This document shows, piece after piece, positions 16,477 to 22,554 of a stretch of DNA of 37,148 bases. Source of the stretch: an uncultured bacterium (GTDB lineage Bacteria > Cyanobacteriota > Vampirovibrionia > Gastranaerophilales > Gastranaerophilaceae); the NCBI GenBank assembly GCA_903885635.1, contig CAISJE010000180.1, positions 1 through 37,148 on the forward strand, written 5' to 3'. Numbering within the stretch: position 1 is the stretch's first letter; each line of letters begins with the position of its first letter. The notes under the pieces are model-generated. The model saw only the letters and a list, made by a program, of their open reading frames with translations, did not search any database and was not told where the DNA came from. Made by a program: the position numbers and the translations under genes.

Positions 16477-16880
16477 TTGCTACCTAATCGGCGACTTGCT
16501 TGAGCAATAGTAGCAATATCTTTTTCATCTATCTGAATTGGGGTAACATCTAGTTCGGGACTGCCAATTATTTTTATTTGAGCAGCTACCCATTTATCGA
16601 TTTTGGACAAGTCTTTGGGGGCTTTGAAAAACCTCTTTGCATTCCGTGCAATTCTTTTTAATATAGGGAATTGGTTTTTTAGTTCCCTTGCACATTTTGA
16701 AGTAACTTCAAGACTTTGGAAGCCTGTCATTGTCTTATTCACATTAAATACTCCATCTGTACCATGTGCTACAAGAACAACATTAGTTATAACTTCTAAA
16801 ATATCTGTCGTAGGTAACTTAGCACCAAAAGACGGGTGTTTAGTCAATTTCGGGGGGGGGGGGCCTATTTTGTTTAACAT
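16473..16880 (-). CDS. Hypothetical protein with poly-C tract, likely phase-variable
   Basis: A 135-residue protein of unknown function starting MLNKIGPPPPKLTKHPSFGA. The start at 16880 is set by AAAGGAG about seven bases upstream; a longer in-frame version lacks this. The remainder is mixed helical and basic (ARELKNQFPILKRIARNAKR), with no signal peptide, membrane helix or recognised motif. Codons 6-10 contain twelve consecutive C on the coding strand (G at 16852-16863), in the reading frame that gives the full protein. One-base slippage would end translation early. The final codons lie inside a REP end. A -10-like TATACT sits at 16906-16911. Function is not assignable. Confidence 0.75.
   Translation of the reverse strand: MLNKIGPPPPKLTKHPSFGAKLPTTDILEVITNVVLVAHGTDGVFNVNKTMTGFQSLEVTSKCARELKNQFPILKRIARNAKRFFKAPKDLSKIDKWVAAQIKIIGSPELDVTPIQIDEKDIATIAQASRRLGSK
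16852..16863 (-). repeat. Twelve-base G/C homopolymer inside a start-proximal coding region
   Basis: A run of 12 G on the plus strand (12 C in the gene) encodes the Pro-Pro-Pro-Pro of the minus-strand protein. Such tracts in low-GC genomes are classic slipped-strand switches; the present length keeps the gene in frame. Confidence 0.85.
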
Positions 16881-16984
16881 GATTTTCTCCTTTTTGTTTA
16901 CATTTAGTATAAACTCGCTGAAAAAAAATCTTGCCCAAAAGTGTTCCAATTTTCAAAAACCTTTACATAAGTTTACATTTTATC

Positions 16985-17014
16985 TTGAAATTTTAGTCCA
17001 AAATAGTGTATAAT
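16985..17014 (+). promoter_or_regulatory. Promoter-like sequence at the mazF remnant
   Basis: TTGAAA (16985-16990), an 18-bp spacer and TATAAT (17009-17014) match a housekeeping promoter well. However, the -10 box overlaps the toxin ATG at 17013, so transcription would begin inside the coding region. The call is therefore uncertain. Confidence 0.3.
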
Positions 17015-17504
17015 GATTTATAACCAATTCGACATTGTTCTTGTGCCTTTTCCGTTTACGGACAAAAATAGTTCAAAAAAGCGACCTGCTCTAATTTTGA
17101 GCAATAAAGATTATCAAATAAAAACAAATCATCTGATATTGACGATGATTACCAGTGAGGATGCGGAAAAATCCAAAAAATGACAGTTTTTTGAGATTTT
17201 TCAAGTCCGACCTTGGAAGTGCTCGCACCCATAGCAGCTGCGGGATAGCCGGTGGTATGGGTGCGAGCCGGACAAGGGAGATTGCGAGAAAAATTCCTAA
17301 TTTTTCCGCAAGCTCAGTGCTAAAAACAGTTCTTGGGCTAATGATTTTGTGATAAAAGAACTTGAAAGCACAGGACTCAAAACCGAGTGTGTAATCAGGT
17401 ATAAAATTTTTAGCCTTGATGAGAGAATTATTCTTAAAAAAATCGGCTCTATCTCTGAAAATGAAAAATCAAAAATTAAGGAAAACTTTTTAAAGCTGAT
17501 ATAA
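17013..17504 (+). pseudogene. MazF/PemK-type toxin gene interrupted by a small inverted-repeat element
   Basis: The 5' part encodes MIYNQFDIVLVPFPFTD, SKKRPALILSN and HLILTMITS, the N-terminus of a MazF/PemK endoribonuclease toxin. It runs into the element at 17157 and hits TGA at 17181, giving a 56-residue truncated product. The reading resumes at 17319 with AKNSSWANDFVIKELESTGL, KTECVIRYKIFSLDERI and ILKKIGSISENE, ending at 17504, which is the family's C-terminal half. Removing the 159-bp element and one 3-bp target copy restores a continuous frame of 109 residues, the normal MazF size. No antitoxin gene is adjacent. The family call is confident; loss of function is inferred from the internal stop. 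Confidence 0.85.
17157..17315. mobile_element. Miniature inverted-repeat element, copy 2 (159 bp), inserted in mazF
   Basis: Terminal repeats are GAGGATGCGGAAAAA on the left and TTTTTCCGCAAGCTC on the right (13 of 15 positions complementary), flanked by a 3-bp duplication AGT (17154-17156, 17316-17318). The first ~45 bp match the 55-bp copy at 10085. The extra ~100 bp in the middle is GC-rich and contains a perfect 13-bp inverted repeat, GCTCGCACCCATA (17221-17233) against 17256-17268, with a further GTCCG/CGGAC pair outside it. No transposase is encoded, so it must be mobilised in trans. Confidence 0.8.
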
Positions 17505-17505
17505 T
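17500..17505 (+). promoter_or_regulatory. -10 hexamer 6 nt before yidD (leaderless candidate)
   Basis: TATAAT overlaps the last codons of the mazF remnant and ends six bases before the yidD ATG. No Shine-Dalgarno is present. The -35 region (TTAAGG, 17476-17481, 18-bp spacer) is weak. Confidence 0.4.
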
Positions 17506-17511
17506 ATAAAT

Positions 17512-17721
17512 ATGCTTAAAAAAATCCTAATAAAATTAATCCAAATTTATCAAAAAATATCGAGCTTAACCCCTTCAGTGTGCAGATTTGTACCGACATG
17601 CTCGGAATACACAAAACAGGCGCTGATAAAATACGGTATTTTAAAAGGACTTTGGCTTGGCACAAAAAGAGTTTGCAAATGCCACCCATTCCACCCCGGT
17701 GGATACGACCCATTGATATAA
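17512..17721 (+). CDS. yidD: Membrane protein insertion efficiency factor YidD
   Basis: A 69-residue YidD family protein, thought to assist YidC-mediated membrane insertion. The family pattern is complete: an N-terminal amphipathic helix (LKKILIKLIQIYQK), then CRFVPTCSEYTKQAL, an IKYGILKGLWLGTKR helix and the C-terminal CHPFHPGGYDP. Three conserved Cys are present. YidD is normally next to rnpA and yidC; here it is alone, just downstream of the mazF remnant and upstream of radA. A TATAAT ends six bases before the ATG without a Shine-Dalgarno. Confidence 0.95.
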   Translation: MLKKILIKLIQIYQKISSLTPSVCRFVPTCSEYTKQALIKYGILKGLWLGTKRVCKCHPFHPGGYDPLI

Positions 17722-17735
17722 TTAAAGCCGATTAC

Positions 17736-17764
17736 TTGTGCATGGGGTTCTTTTTTGTTATAAT
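17736..17764 (+). promoter_or_regulatory. Promoter of radA, positioned for a leaderless mRNA
   Basis: TTGTGC (17736-17741), a 17-bp spacer and a perfect TATAAT (17759-17764) end six bases before the radA ATG. The expected transcription start falls at or next to the A of ATG, and no Shine-Dalgarno is visible. Confidence 0.55.
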
Positions 17765-17770
17765 CAACCC

Positions 17771-19150
17771 ATGGCGAAAGTTAAGACAAAATGGATATGT
17801 CAAGAATGCGGGTATGAAACGGCAGGATATTTGGGAAAATGTCCCGAATGTTCGACTTGGGGAAGTTTGGTTGAAGAAATCCAACAAAATTTGGTGCAAA
17901 CACCAACTAACGTATGTTTTTTGAATACGCAAAAACCTTCATTACTAAATGAAATTGAATTAAGTAATGAAATTAGGATGAGCACAAATATTTCCGAGTT
18001 TGACAGAGTTTTAGGCGGTGGGTTGGTTCAAGGTTCACTTGTTTTAATTGCAGGAGATCCGGGAATCGGTAAATCAACAATACTTTTGCAGACTAGCGGG
18101 CTTTTATGCAAAAACAACAAAAAAGTTTTATATGTTTCTGCTGAGGAATCTTTAAACCAGATTAAGCTGAGAGCCGACAGGCTTGATATTAGAGCTGAGA
18201 GCCTTTACATTTATCCCCAAACGAATTTGGAACTTATAAAAAAAGAGATCGAAAATATCAAGCCCAATGTGGTTGTGATTGATAGTATTCAGGCGATTTA
18301 CACCCAAAATATGGCGAGTTCTGCGGGGAGCGTTTCTCAAATAAGGGAATGTTGTAATTTTTTAATGCAACTGGCAAAAAATAAAAACATCACAGTAATT
18401 GTTGTCGGGCATGTCACAAAAGACGGAAATATTGCAGGCCCAAAGGTTTTAGAACATATGGTTGATACAGTAATTTACTTTGAGGGTGACAAATATAAAT
18501 CCTATCGACTTTTGAGAGCTACAAAAAATCGCTTTGGGAACACTTCAGAAGTAGGAATTTTTGAAATGCAAACCAAAGGGCTTGTGGAAGTCACTAATCC
18601 GAGCGAATTATTTTTAAACGAACATTCGCAAATTTCAACGCCGGGAAGTGTAATTATAGCTACAAATGAGGGAACTCGTCCGCTTTTGGTTGAGATACAG
18701 GCACTTGTGGGGGCCACTCCATATCCGACACCTCGCAGAGTCACAAACGGAGTGGATTTTAGTAGAGTTTTACAGATTTTGGCGGTGTTAGAAAAAAGAG
18801 TCGGACTAAATCTTTCCAAGCAGGATGTTTATGTGAATGTAATCGGCGGGGTAGAAATCTCCGAACCCGCAGCTGACTTGGGAATAGCTCTGGCAGTTGC
18901 AACCTGTGCGAGGGATGTGATTGTAGATTCCCATACAGTTATAATCGGCGAAATAGGGCTTTCAGGTGAGATAAGAGCGATTAATAATGTGGAAAAAAGA
19001 ATTAAGGAAGCTCAAAAATTAGGATTTAAAAAAGCAATTATCCCGAATGCAAACGGAAATTTTGAGGAAAAAATTGAAGGCATAGAAATCGTTCGTGTAA
19101 AACGCCTGATTGATGCGATTACTTCTTGTGTTTCAAAGGCAAATCAGTAA
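17771..19150 (+). CDS. radA: DNA repair protein RadA
   Basis: RadA (Sms) is a RecA-like ATPase that promotes branch migration in recombinational repair. The 459-residue protein starts at MAKVKTKWICQECGY; an earlier in-frame ATG only adds non-homologous residues. A four-Cys zinc finger covers residues 10-27 (CQEC and CPEC). The Walker A motif GDPGIGKST is at 95-103, Walker B VVVIDSIQAIYT follows, and the RadA-specific KNRFG motif is near residue 251. The C-terminal Lon-protease-like domain includes VNVIGGVEISEPAADLGIAL and GEIGLSGEIRAI. It is preceded by its own promoter and is probably a single-gene transcript. Confidence 0.96.
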   Translation: MAKVKTKWICQECGYETAGYLGKCPECSTWGSLVEEIQQNLVQTPTNVCFLNTQKPSLLNEIELSNEIRMSTNISEFDRVLGGGLVQGSLVLIAGDPGIGKSTILLQTSGLLCKNNKKVLYVSAEESLNQIKLRADRLDIRAESLYIYPQTNLELIKKEIENIKPNVVVIDSIQAIYTQNMASSAGSVSQIRECCNFLMQLAKNKNITVIVVGHVTKDGNIAGPKVLEHMVDTVIYFEGDKYKSYRLLRATKNRFGNTSEVGIFEMQTKGLVEVTNPSELFLNEHSQISTPGSVIIATNEGTRPLLVEIQALVGATPYPTPRRVTNGVDFSRVLQILAVLEKRVGLNLSKQDVYVNVIGGVEISEPAADLGIALAVATCARDVIVDSHTVIIGEIGLSGEIRAINNVEKRIKEAQKLGFKKAIIPNANGNFEEKIEGIEIVRVKRLIDAITSCVSKANQ

Positions 19151-19159
19151 ATTAGAACT

Positions 19160-19277
19160 AAAAAAAAGACCCCGTAATTCTGGGGGTCAAGGTTGGTTAT
19201 TTTTGGTTTATTTGGTATACTTATTTAATCGAGGTGAAGATTTAAAATTGCCTAAAAAAAGGCAAGAAGTTACAAAA
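19160..19277 (-). ncRNA. Candidate small RNA antisense to the radA downstream region
   Basis: On the minus strand TTGCCC (19312-19307), a 17-bp spacer and TACAAT (19289-19284) form a promoter-like unit. About 90 bases further on, a GACCCC/GGGGTC hairpin (19168-19188) is followed by a run of T in this orientation only. The ~118-nt interval contains no obvious reading frame and a TTGCC/GGCAA hairpin near its start. No minus-strand gene needs this terminator. Purely predicted. Confidence 0.3.
19168..19188 (-). terminator. Intrinsic terminator oriented on the minus strand
   Basis: GACCCC and GGGGTC pair around a 9-nt loop. In the minus direction seven T follow. In the plus direction the tail is AAGGTTGG, a poor U tract, so it would end radA transcription weakly at best. 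Confidence 0.6.
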
Positions 19278-19373
19278 ATTAACATTGTAAACAAATCTTA
19301 CAACTAGGGCAACAAAAAAGGCAATTTATTTAAGAATATATACTTTGTATATGTAAGAGTATTTAAAGAGAGA

Positions 19374-19448
19374 ATGAAGAAAATGAGAAAACTTTTATTA
19401 CAATTCGCAGGCAGACAAAGAAGATTTTGTACAACTGATTTGATATAA
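19374..19448 (+). CDS. Very short open reading frame, possible small peptide
   Basis: A 24-residue frame (MKKMRKLLLQFAGRQRRF...) or 21 residues from the second ATG at 19383. It lies in the 368-bp gap between radA and the response regulator. AAAGAGAGAAT precedes it, and the same AAAGAGAGAATRAARAAA leader precedes the small gene at 27710. The peptide is strongly basic. No family is recognised, and it may be a remnant or chance frame. Confidence 0.2.
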   Translation: MKKMRKLLLQFAGRQRRFCTTDLI

Positions 19449-19462
19449 TTCTTTATAAAATA

Positions 19463-19491
19463 TTGTAACCTTCACTCGACTAATGTAAAAT
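19463..19491 (+). promoter_or_regulatory. Candidate promoter of the two-component system
   Basis: TTGTAA (19463-19468), 17 bp, TAAAAT (19486-19491), then a GTGGGGA ribosome site and the ATG at 19519. Confidence 0.45.
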
Positions 19492-19518
19492 TAAACATGT
19501 AAAGAGTGGGGATTTTTT

Positions 19519-20235
19519 ATGGATAGAATTCAAAAGCGAATATTGATTGTAGATGATGACAACGAAATAAGAGAGTTGTTGGAGTTTGATATCGGACAAA
19601 GCGGTTATTACGTGGATACTGCTAAAGACGGACTAGAGGGCTTAAACAAAGCGCTCAATAATAGTTATGATATTATTTTGCTTGATGTTATGATGCCGAA
19701 AATGAACGGGTTTGATGTGTGTAAAAATATCAGGCAAGCGAAGCTTGCCGTGCCAATCCTTATGTTGACCGCAAAAGGTACGATTAGCGACAAAACAGAT
19801 GGTTTTGATTGCGGTGCGGATGATTATTTGGTTAAGCCGTTCGATATTCAGGAAGTTTTGCTAAGAATAAGGGTTTTGTTGAGACGTAATCAAGTCGAAA
19901 ATAAAACAAATTCTTTATCTTCTGAGGTTTTACATGTCGGGGATATAGAAATTTTCCCTGAAAGTCTTGAATGTATTGTTATAAATAAAAAAATCAAGTT
20001 GACGCCAACGGAATTCGAAATTTTATATTGTTTAATGCAGCATTTCAATAACGCTGTAACCTTGGCAACGCTTTTGGATGAAGTCTGGGGATATGACAGT
20101 AACGAGGATGTGAGAATGTTACGGGTACATGTCGGCGGATTAAGAAATAAAATTGAACCTGATGGGAAAACCCCCAGATACCTACATACAGTAACAAATG
20201 TGGGGTATAAACTGACACCGTTTACAGAGGTATGA
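19519..20235 (+). CDS. OmpR/PhoB-family response regulator
   Basis: A 238-residue two-domain transcription regulator. The receiver domain (about 6-120) has the acidic pocket VDDD, the phospho-acceptor Asp56 in DIILLDVMMPKMNG, the conserved Thr in LMLTAKG and Lys in DDYLVKPFD. The C-terminal winged helix (about 135-235) has LTPTEFEILYCLMQHFNNAV, LDEVWGYDS and VRMLRVHVGGLRNKIEPD. It is followed after 6 bases by its histidine kinase gene. Receiver-domain codons include a perfect 7-bp-arm hairpin (19733-19749). The signal and regulon are not deducible. Confidence 0.95.
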   Translation: MDRIQKRILIVDDDNEIRELLEFDIGQSGYYVDTAKDGLEGLNKALNNSYDIILLDVMMPKMNGFDVCKNIRQAKLAVPILMLTAKGTISDKTDGFDCGADDYLVKPFDIQEVLLRIRVLLRRNQVENKTNSLSSEVLHVGDIEIFPESLECIVINKKIKLTPTEFEILYCLMQHFNNAVTLATLLDEVWGYDSNEDVRMLRVHVGGLRNKIEPDGKTPRYLHTVTNVGYKLTPFTEV

Positions 20236-20241
20236 GAATAA

Positions 20242-21939
20242 ATGAGAAAATTTGTCAGGTTTAAAAGATTAAAAATTATAGAACAAATATTAATTGTTTT
20301 ACTCGGGGCTGTAATTATTCCGATGGCAATAAGCGGATTCATTATTAATAATATTAACCAACAATCAATGCGTTCTCAACTCCGAGAATCGGCCGTTTTG
20401 GTTACAAATATGGTTTCTGAAGAAGTTGATGTTTTTTTGAATTCATCACTAAACGAACTTAATCAAATCAAATTTACATTGGAATATTTGGGCGGCGGTT
20501 CATATGCGAAGAAAAAATATTTGAGAAATGTTTTGAAAAATTCACCCGAATTTAAAGATTTAAAAATCCTGAATACTCCCCAAGAATTAATGGAATTGCA
20601 CGACTACAATCTTAAACACGATTCGATTTCAATTTACACCACGATGAAAAACAAAAAGTTTTTGGTAGCAACTTTTGACTTGAATTTTGTGAAAAATAAA
20701 CTGTTTAAGTCCCTGAATGAGGACAAAAGACAGATTTATATATTATCAGCCGACGGAAAATTAATTGCAAATCATAATTATAAGGAAAAGGATTTTCAGG
20801 CGACCATTAAATATTTACCTAAAAAACTTAAGCCAAATGTTCCTGTTATTTTTGGAAATTTAAAAAACCAACCGTTTGTTTATTTAAAAAAGACTTCTCC
20901 AAATATAACGATTATCGTAAATACTACTAGAGGGGTTACGAGAAAGGCGATTAATGAAAACAGGATTAAGCTGATTTTAGCTGTTCTTCTTGCATCTTTT
21001 ACAGTAATCTTTGTTGTGGGATTGTACACTTATTATCTATATATAAATATTCGTCAACTATTTAAGGGGATTATTGCGCTTTCTAAGGGGAATTACCAGA
21101 GAAGAATAAGACTTTTGACGAATGTTTTTACCCCTTATGAAATTATTTTTCTGGCGTTTGAATTCAATCGTATGGCAAGTCAAATTCATAAATCCTACTT
21201 GCAATTGAAAAAGAAAAATGCCGAGTTGAAAGAGTTGAATGAATTTCGTTCAAATTTAATCGACACAGTCAGCCATGAGTTTAGGACTCCCTTGACAAGT
21301 ATTCAGGGTTACACTTCACGACTTTTAAGACAAGATATTGAAATAGACGAAGAAACAACTCAAAAATCGCTTAGAACAATCAAAAAACAATCAGAACGTC
21401 TTTCTCGCATGGTCGAAGATTTGCTGGTAGTACCTGATATTGAGGGCGATAGAATAAGAACAAAGTTAGAACCGCTGTGGCTCCATAAAGTAATTAATTC
21501 AGCACTTAATCTTGTTAAAACTGATGAAAAAGAATTTATTAATAATATTGCTGAAGATTTTCCATTGATAATAGCAGATAATGACCGTTTGGAACAAGTT
21601 TTTGTTAATTTACTCGAAAATGCGATAAAGTATTCGGACGAAAACACTCCGATTATTATTGAGAGTGTTATTGAAGATAATATCGCCAAAATTTACATCA
21701 AAAACGAATGTGCAATTATTCCAAAAGATAAATTGAAAAAATTATTTGAAAAATTTACCAGAATTGATGATAAAACAACCAGAACAACACGCGGAACAGG
21801 TTTGGGGCTTTTTATTGTAAAGGGGCTCGTTGAGGCTATGGACGGAACGATTAAACTTTATTCAAATGAAGAATATGGATTTATAGTAGAAATTAAACTT
21901 GCGGTATTTAAACCCGATGAGCAAAAAATAAATGAATAA
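20242..21939 (+). CDS. Membrane sensor histidine kinase
   Basis: A 565-residue kinase partnering the adjacent OmpR-type regulator. Membrane helix 1 is at about 14-36 and helix 2 at about 242-268, enclosing a ~205-residue extracytoplasmic domain of Cache-like appearance (KFLVATFDLNFVKNKLF, IYILSADGKLIANHN). A HAMP-like linker follows (about 270-320), then a short coiled coil and HisKA with phospho-acceptor His345 in SHEFRTPLTSIQGY. The ATPase domain has VFVNLLENAIKYSD (N box) and TRGTGLGLFIVKGLVEAM (G box). It overlaps tadA by 8 bp. The Cache-like call is structural guesswork. Confidence 0.93.
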   Translation: MRKFVRFKRLKIIEQILIVLLGAVIIPMAISGFIINNINQQSMRSQLRESAVLVTNMVSEEVDVFLNSSLNELNQIKFTLEYLGGGSYAKKKYLRNVLKNSPEFKDLKILNTPQELMELHDYNLKHDSISIYTTMKNKKFLVATFDLNFVKNKLFKSLNEDKRQIYILSADGKLIANHNYKEKDFQATIKYLPKKLKPNVPVIFGNLKNQPFVYLKKTSPNITIIVNTTRGVTRKAINENRIKLILAVLLASFTVIFVVGLYTYYLYINIRQLFKGIIALSKGNYQRRIRLLTNVFTPYEIIFLAFEFNRMASQIHKSYLQLKKKNAELKELNEFRSNLIDTVSHEFRTPLTSIQGYTSRLLRQDIEIDEETTQKSLRTIKKQSERLSRMVEDLLVVPDIEGDRIRTKLEPLWLHKVINSALNLVKTDEKEFINNIAEDFPLIIADNDRLEQVFVNLLENAIKYSDENTPIIIESVIEDNIAKIYIKNECAIIPKDKLKKLFEKFTRIDDKTTRTTRGTGLGLFIVKGLVEAMDGTIKLYSNEEYGFIVEIKLAVFKPDEQKINE

Positions 21940-22369
21940 TTTTATGCAACAGGCAATAGAAATAGCACAAAAATCGGGCGCCGACGTGCCCGTCGGCGCC
22001 CTTATCGTAAAAAATAATGAAATTATCGCATACGCCTGCAACGAAAGAGAAAAAAATAATGACCCTACGGGTCATGCTGAGATTTTGGTGATAAAGCAAG
22101 CAGCTTCGCTGCTTAATAATTGGCGTTTAGACGATTGTGAACTTTACGTTACGCTTGAGCCCTGTCCAATGTGTGCTTGGGCTATTTTGCAATCAAGGAT
22201 TAAGTCTGTTTACTTTGGCTCGTATGACAGCCAATACGGAGCCTTCGGCTCCGCGCTCGATTTAAGAGCACATGCAAATTCTAAATTAAAAGTTTATGGG
22301 GGCATTTTAGAAAAAGAGTGTGATAATGTGATAAGGGAGTTTTGGGACGGGAAACGGGGGAACAGTTAG
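21932..22369 (+). CDS. tadA: tRNA-specific adenosine deaminase
   Basis: TadA converts adenosine 34 of tRNA-Arg(ACG) to inosine. The 145-residue protein has the zinc deaminase core: His48 and catalytic Glu50 in DPTGHAEI, Cys78 and Cys81 in LEPCPMCAWAI, plus GADVPVGALIV and the late SALDLRAH. Length is normal. It begins inside the kinase gene's 3' end (8-bp overlap), with no strong Shine-Dalgarno, so it is probably translated by coupling. Its codons contain four perfect short hairpins at 21976-22001, 22059-22075, 22098-22114 and 22237-22253, and local GC is high for this window. The gene ends at a repeat block. Confidence 0.92.
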   Translation: MNNFMQQAIEIAQKSGADVPVGALIVKNNEIIAYACNEREKNNDPTGHAEILVIKQAASLLNNWRLDDCELYVTLEPCPMCAWAILQSRIKSVYFGSYDSQYGAFGSALDLRAHANSKLKVYGGILEKECDNVIREFWDGKRGNS

Positions 22370-22378
22370 AGGGAGATG

Positions 22379-22444
22379 GGTAAACGGTAAACGGTGAACG
22401 GTGAACGGTAAACGGTGAACGGTGAACGGTGAACGGTGAACGGT
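22379..22444. repeat. Heptameric tandem repeat, GGTRAAC x ~9
   Basis: About nine consecutive 7-bp units GGTAAAC or GGTGAAC run from just after tadA. The period of seven is uninterrupted. Similar but shorter tracts occur at 5577-5612, 5703-5728 and 16268-16283. Cyanobacteria carry comparable short tandemly repeated heptamers. Confidence 0.9.
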
Positions 22445-22533
22445 GGCAACAAGCCCAAGGTCGTATAAAGTAGGGTTGGTTCCCTAACCCACCGTCAATA
22501 GGCGTTGCAGTAGGTTGGGCTTGCCAACCCAAC
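22445..22533. repeat. REP-type block with two GTAG hairpins
   Basis: Following the heptamers come GGCAACAAGCCCAAGGTC, a hairpin 22470-22493 (GTAG head, GGTTGG/CTAACC stem region), CGTCAATAGGCGTTGCA and a second hairpin 22510-22533 (GTAG, stem GTTGGGC/GCCAACC). This is the most complete copy of the mosaic repeat; copies at 5577-5728 and 16268-16331 each keep only one of the two hairpins. Confidence 0.8.
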
Positions 22534-22554
22534 AATGTAAAATAAAGGCAAAAA

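Noticed and set aside
16603-17013. Plus-strand 136-codon frame
   Set aside because: It is antisense to the poly-C gene over most of its length, has hydrophobic low-information sequence, and lacks a ribosome site.
17580-17924. Plus-strand frame spanning yidD and radA
   Set aside because: It is out of frame with both conserved genes and has no family features.
22379-22533. CRISPR array
   Set aside because: The repeats are 7 bp and contiguous, without unique spacers, and no cas gene is nearby.
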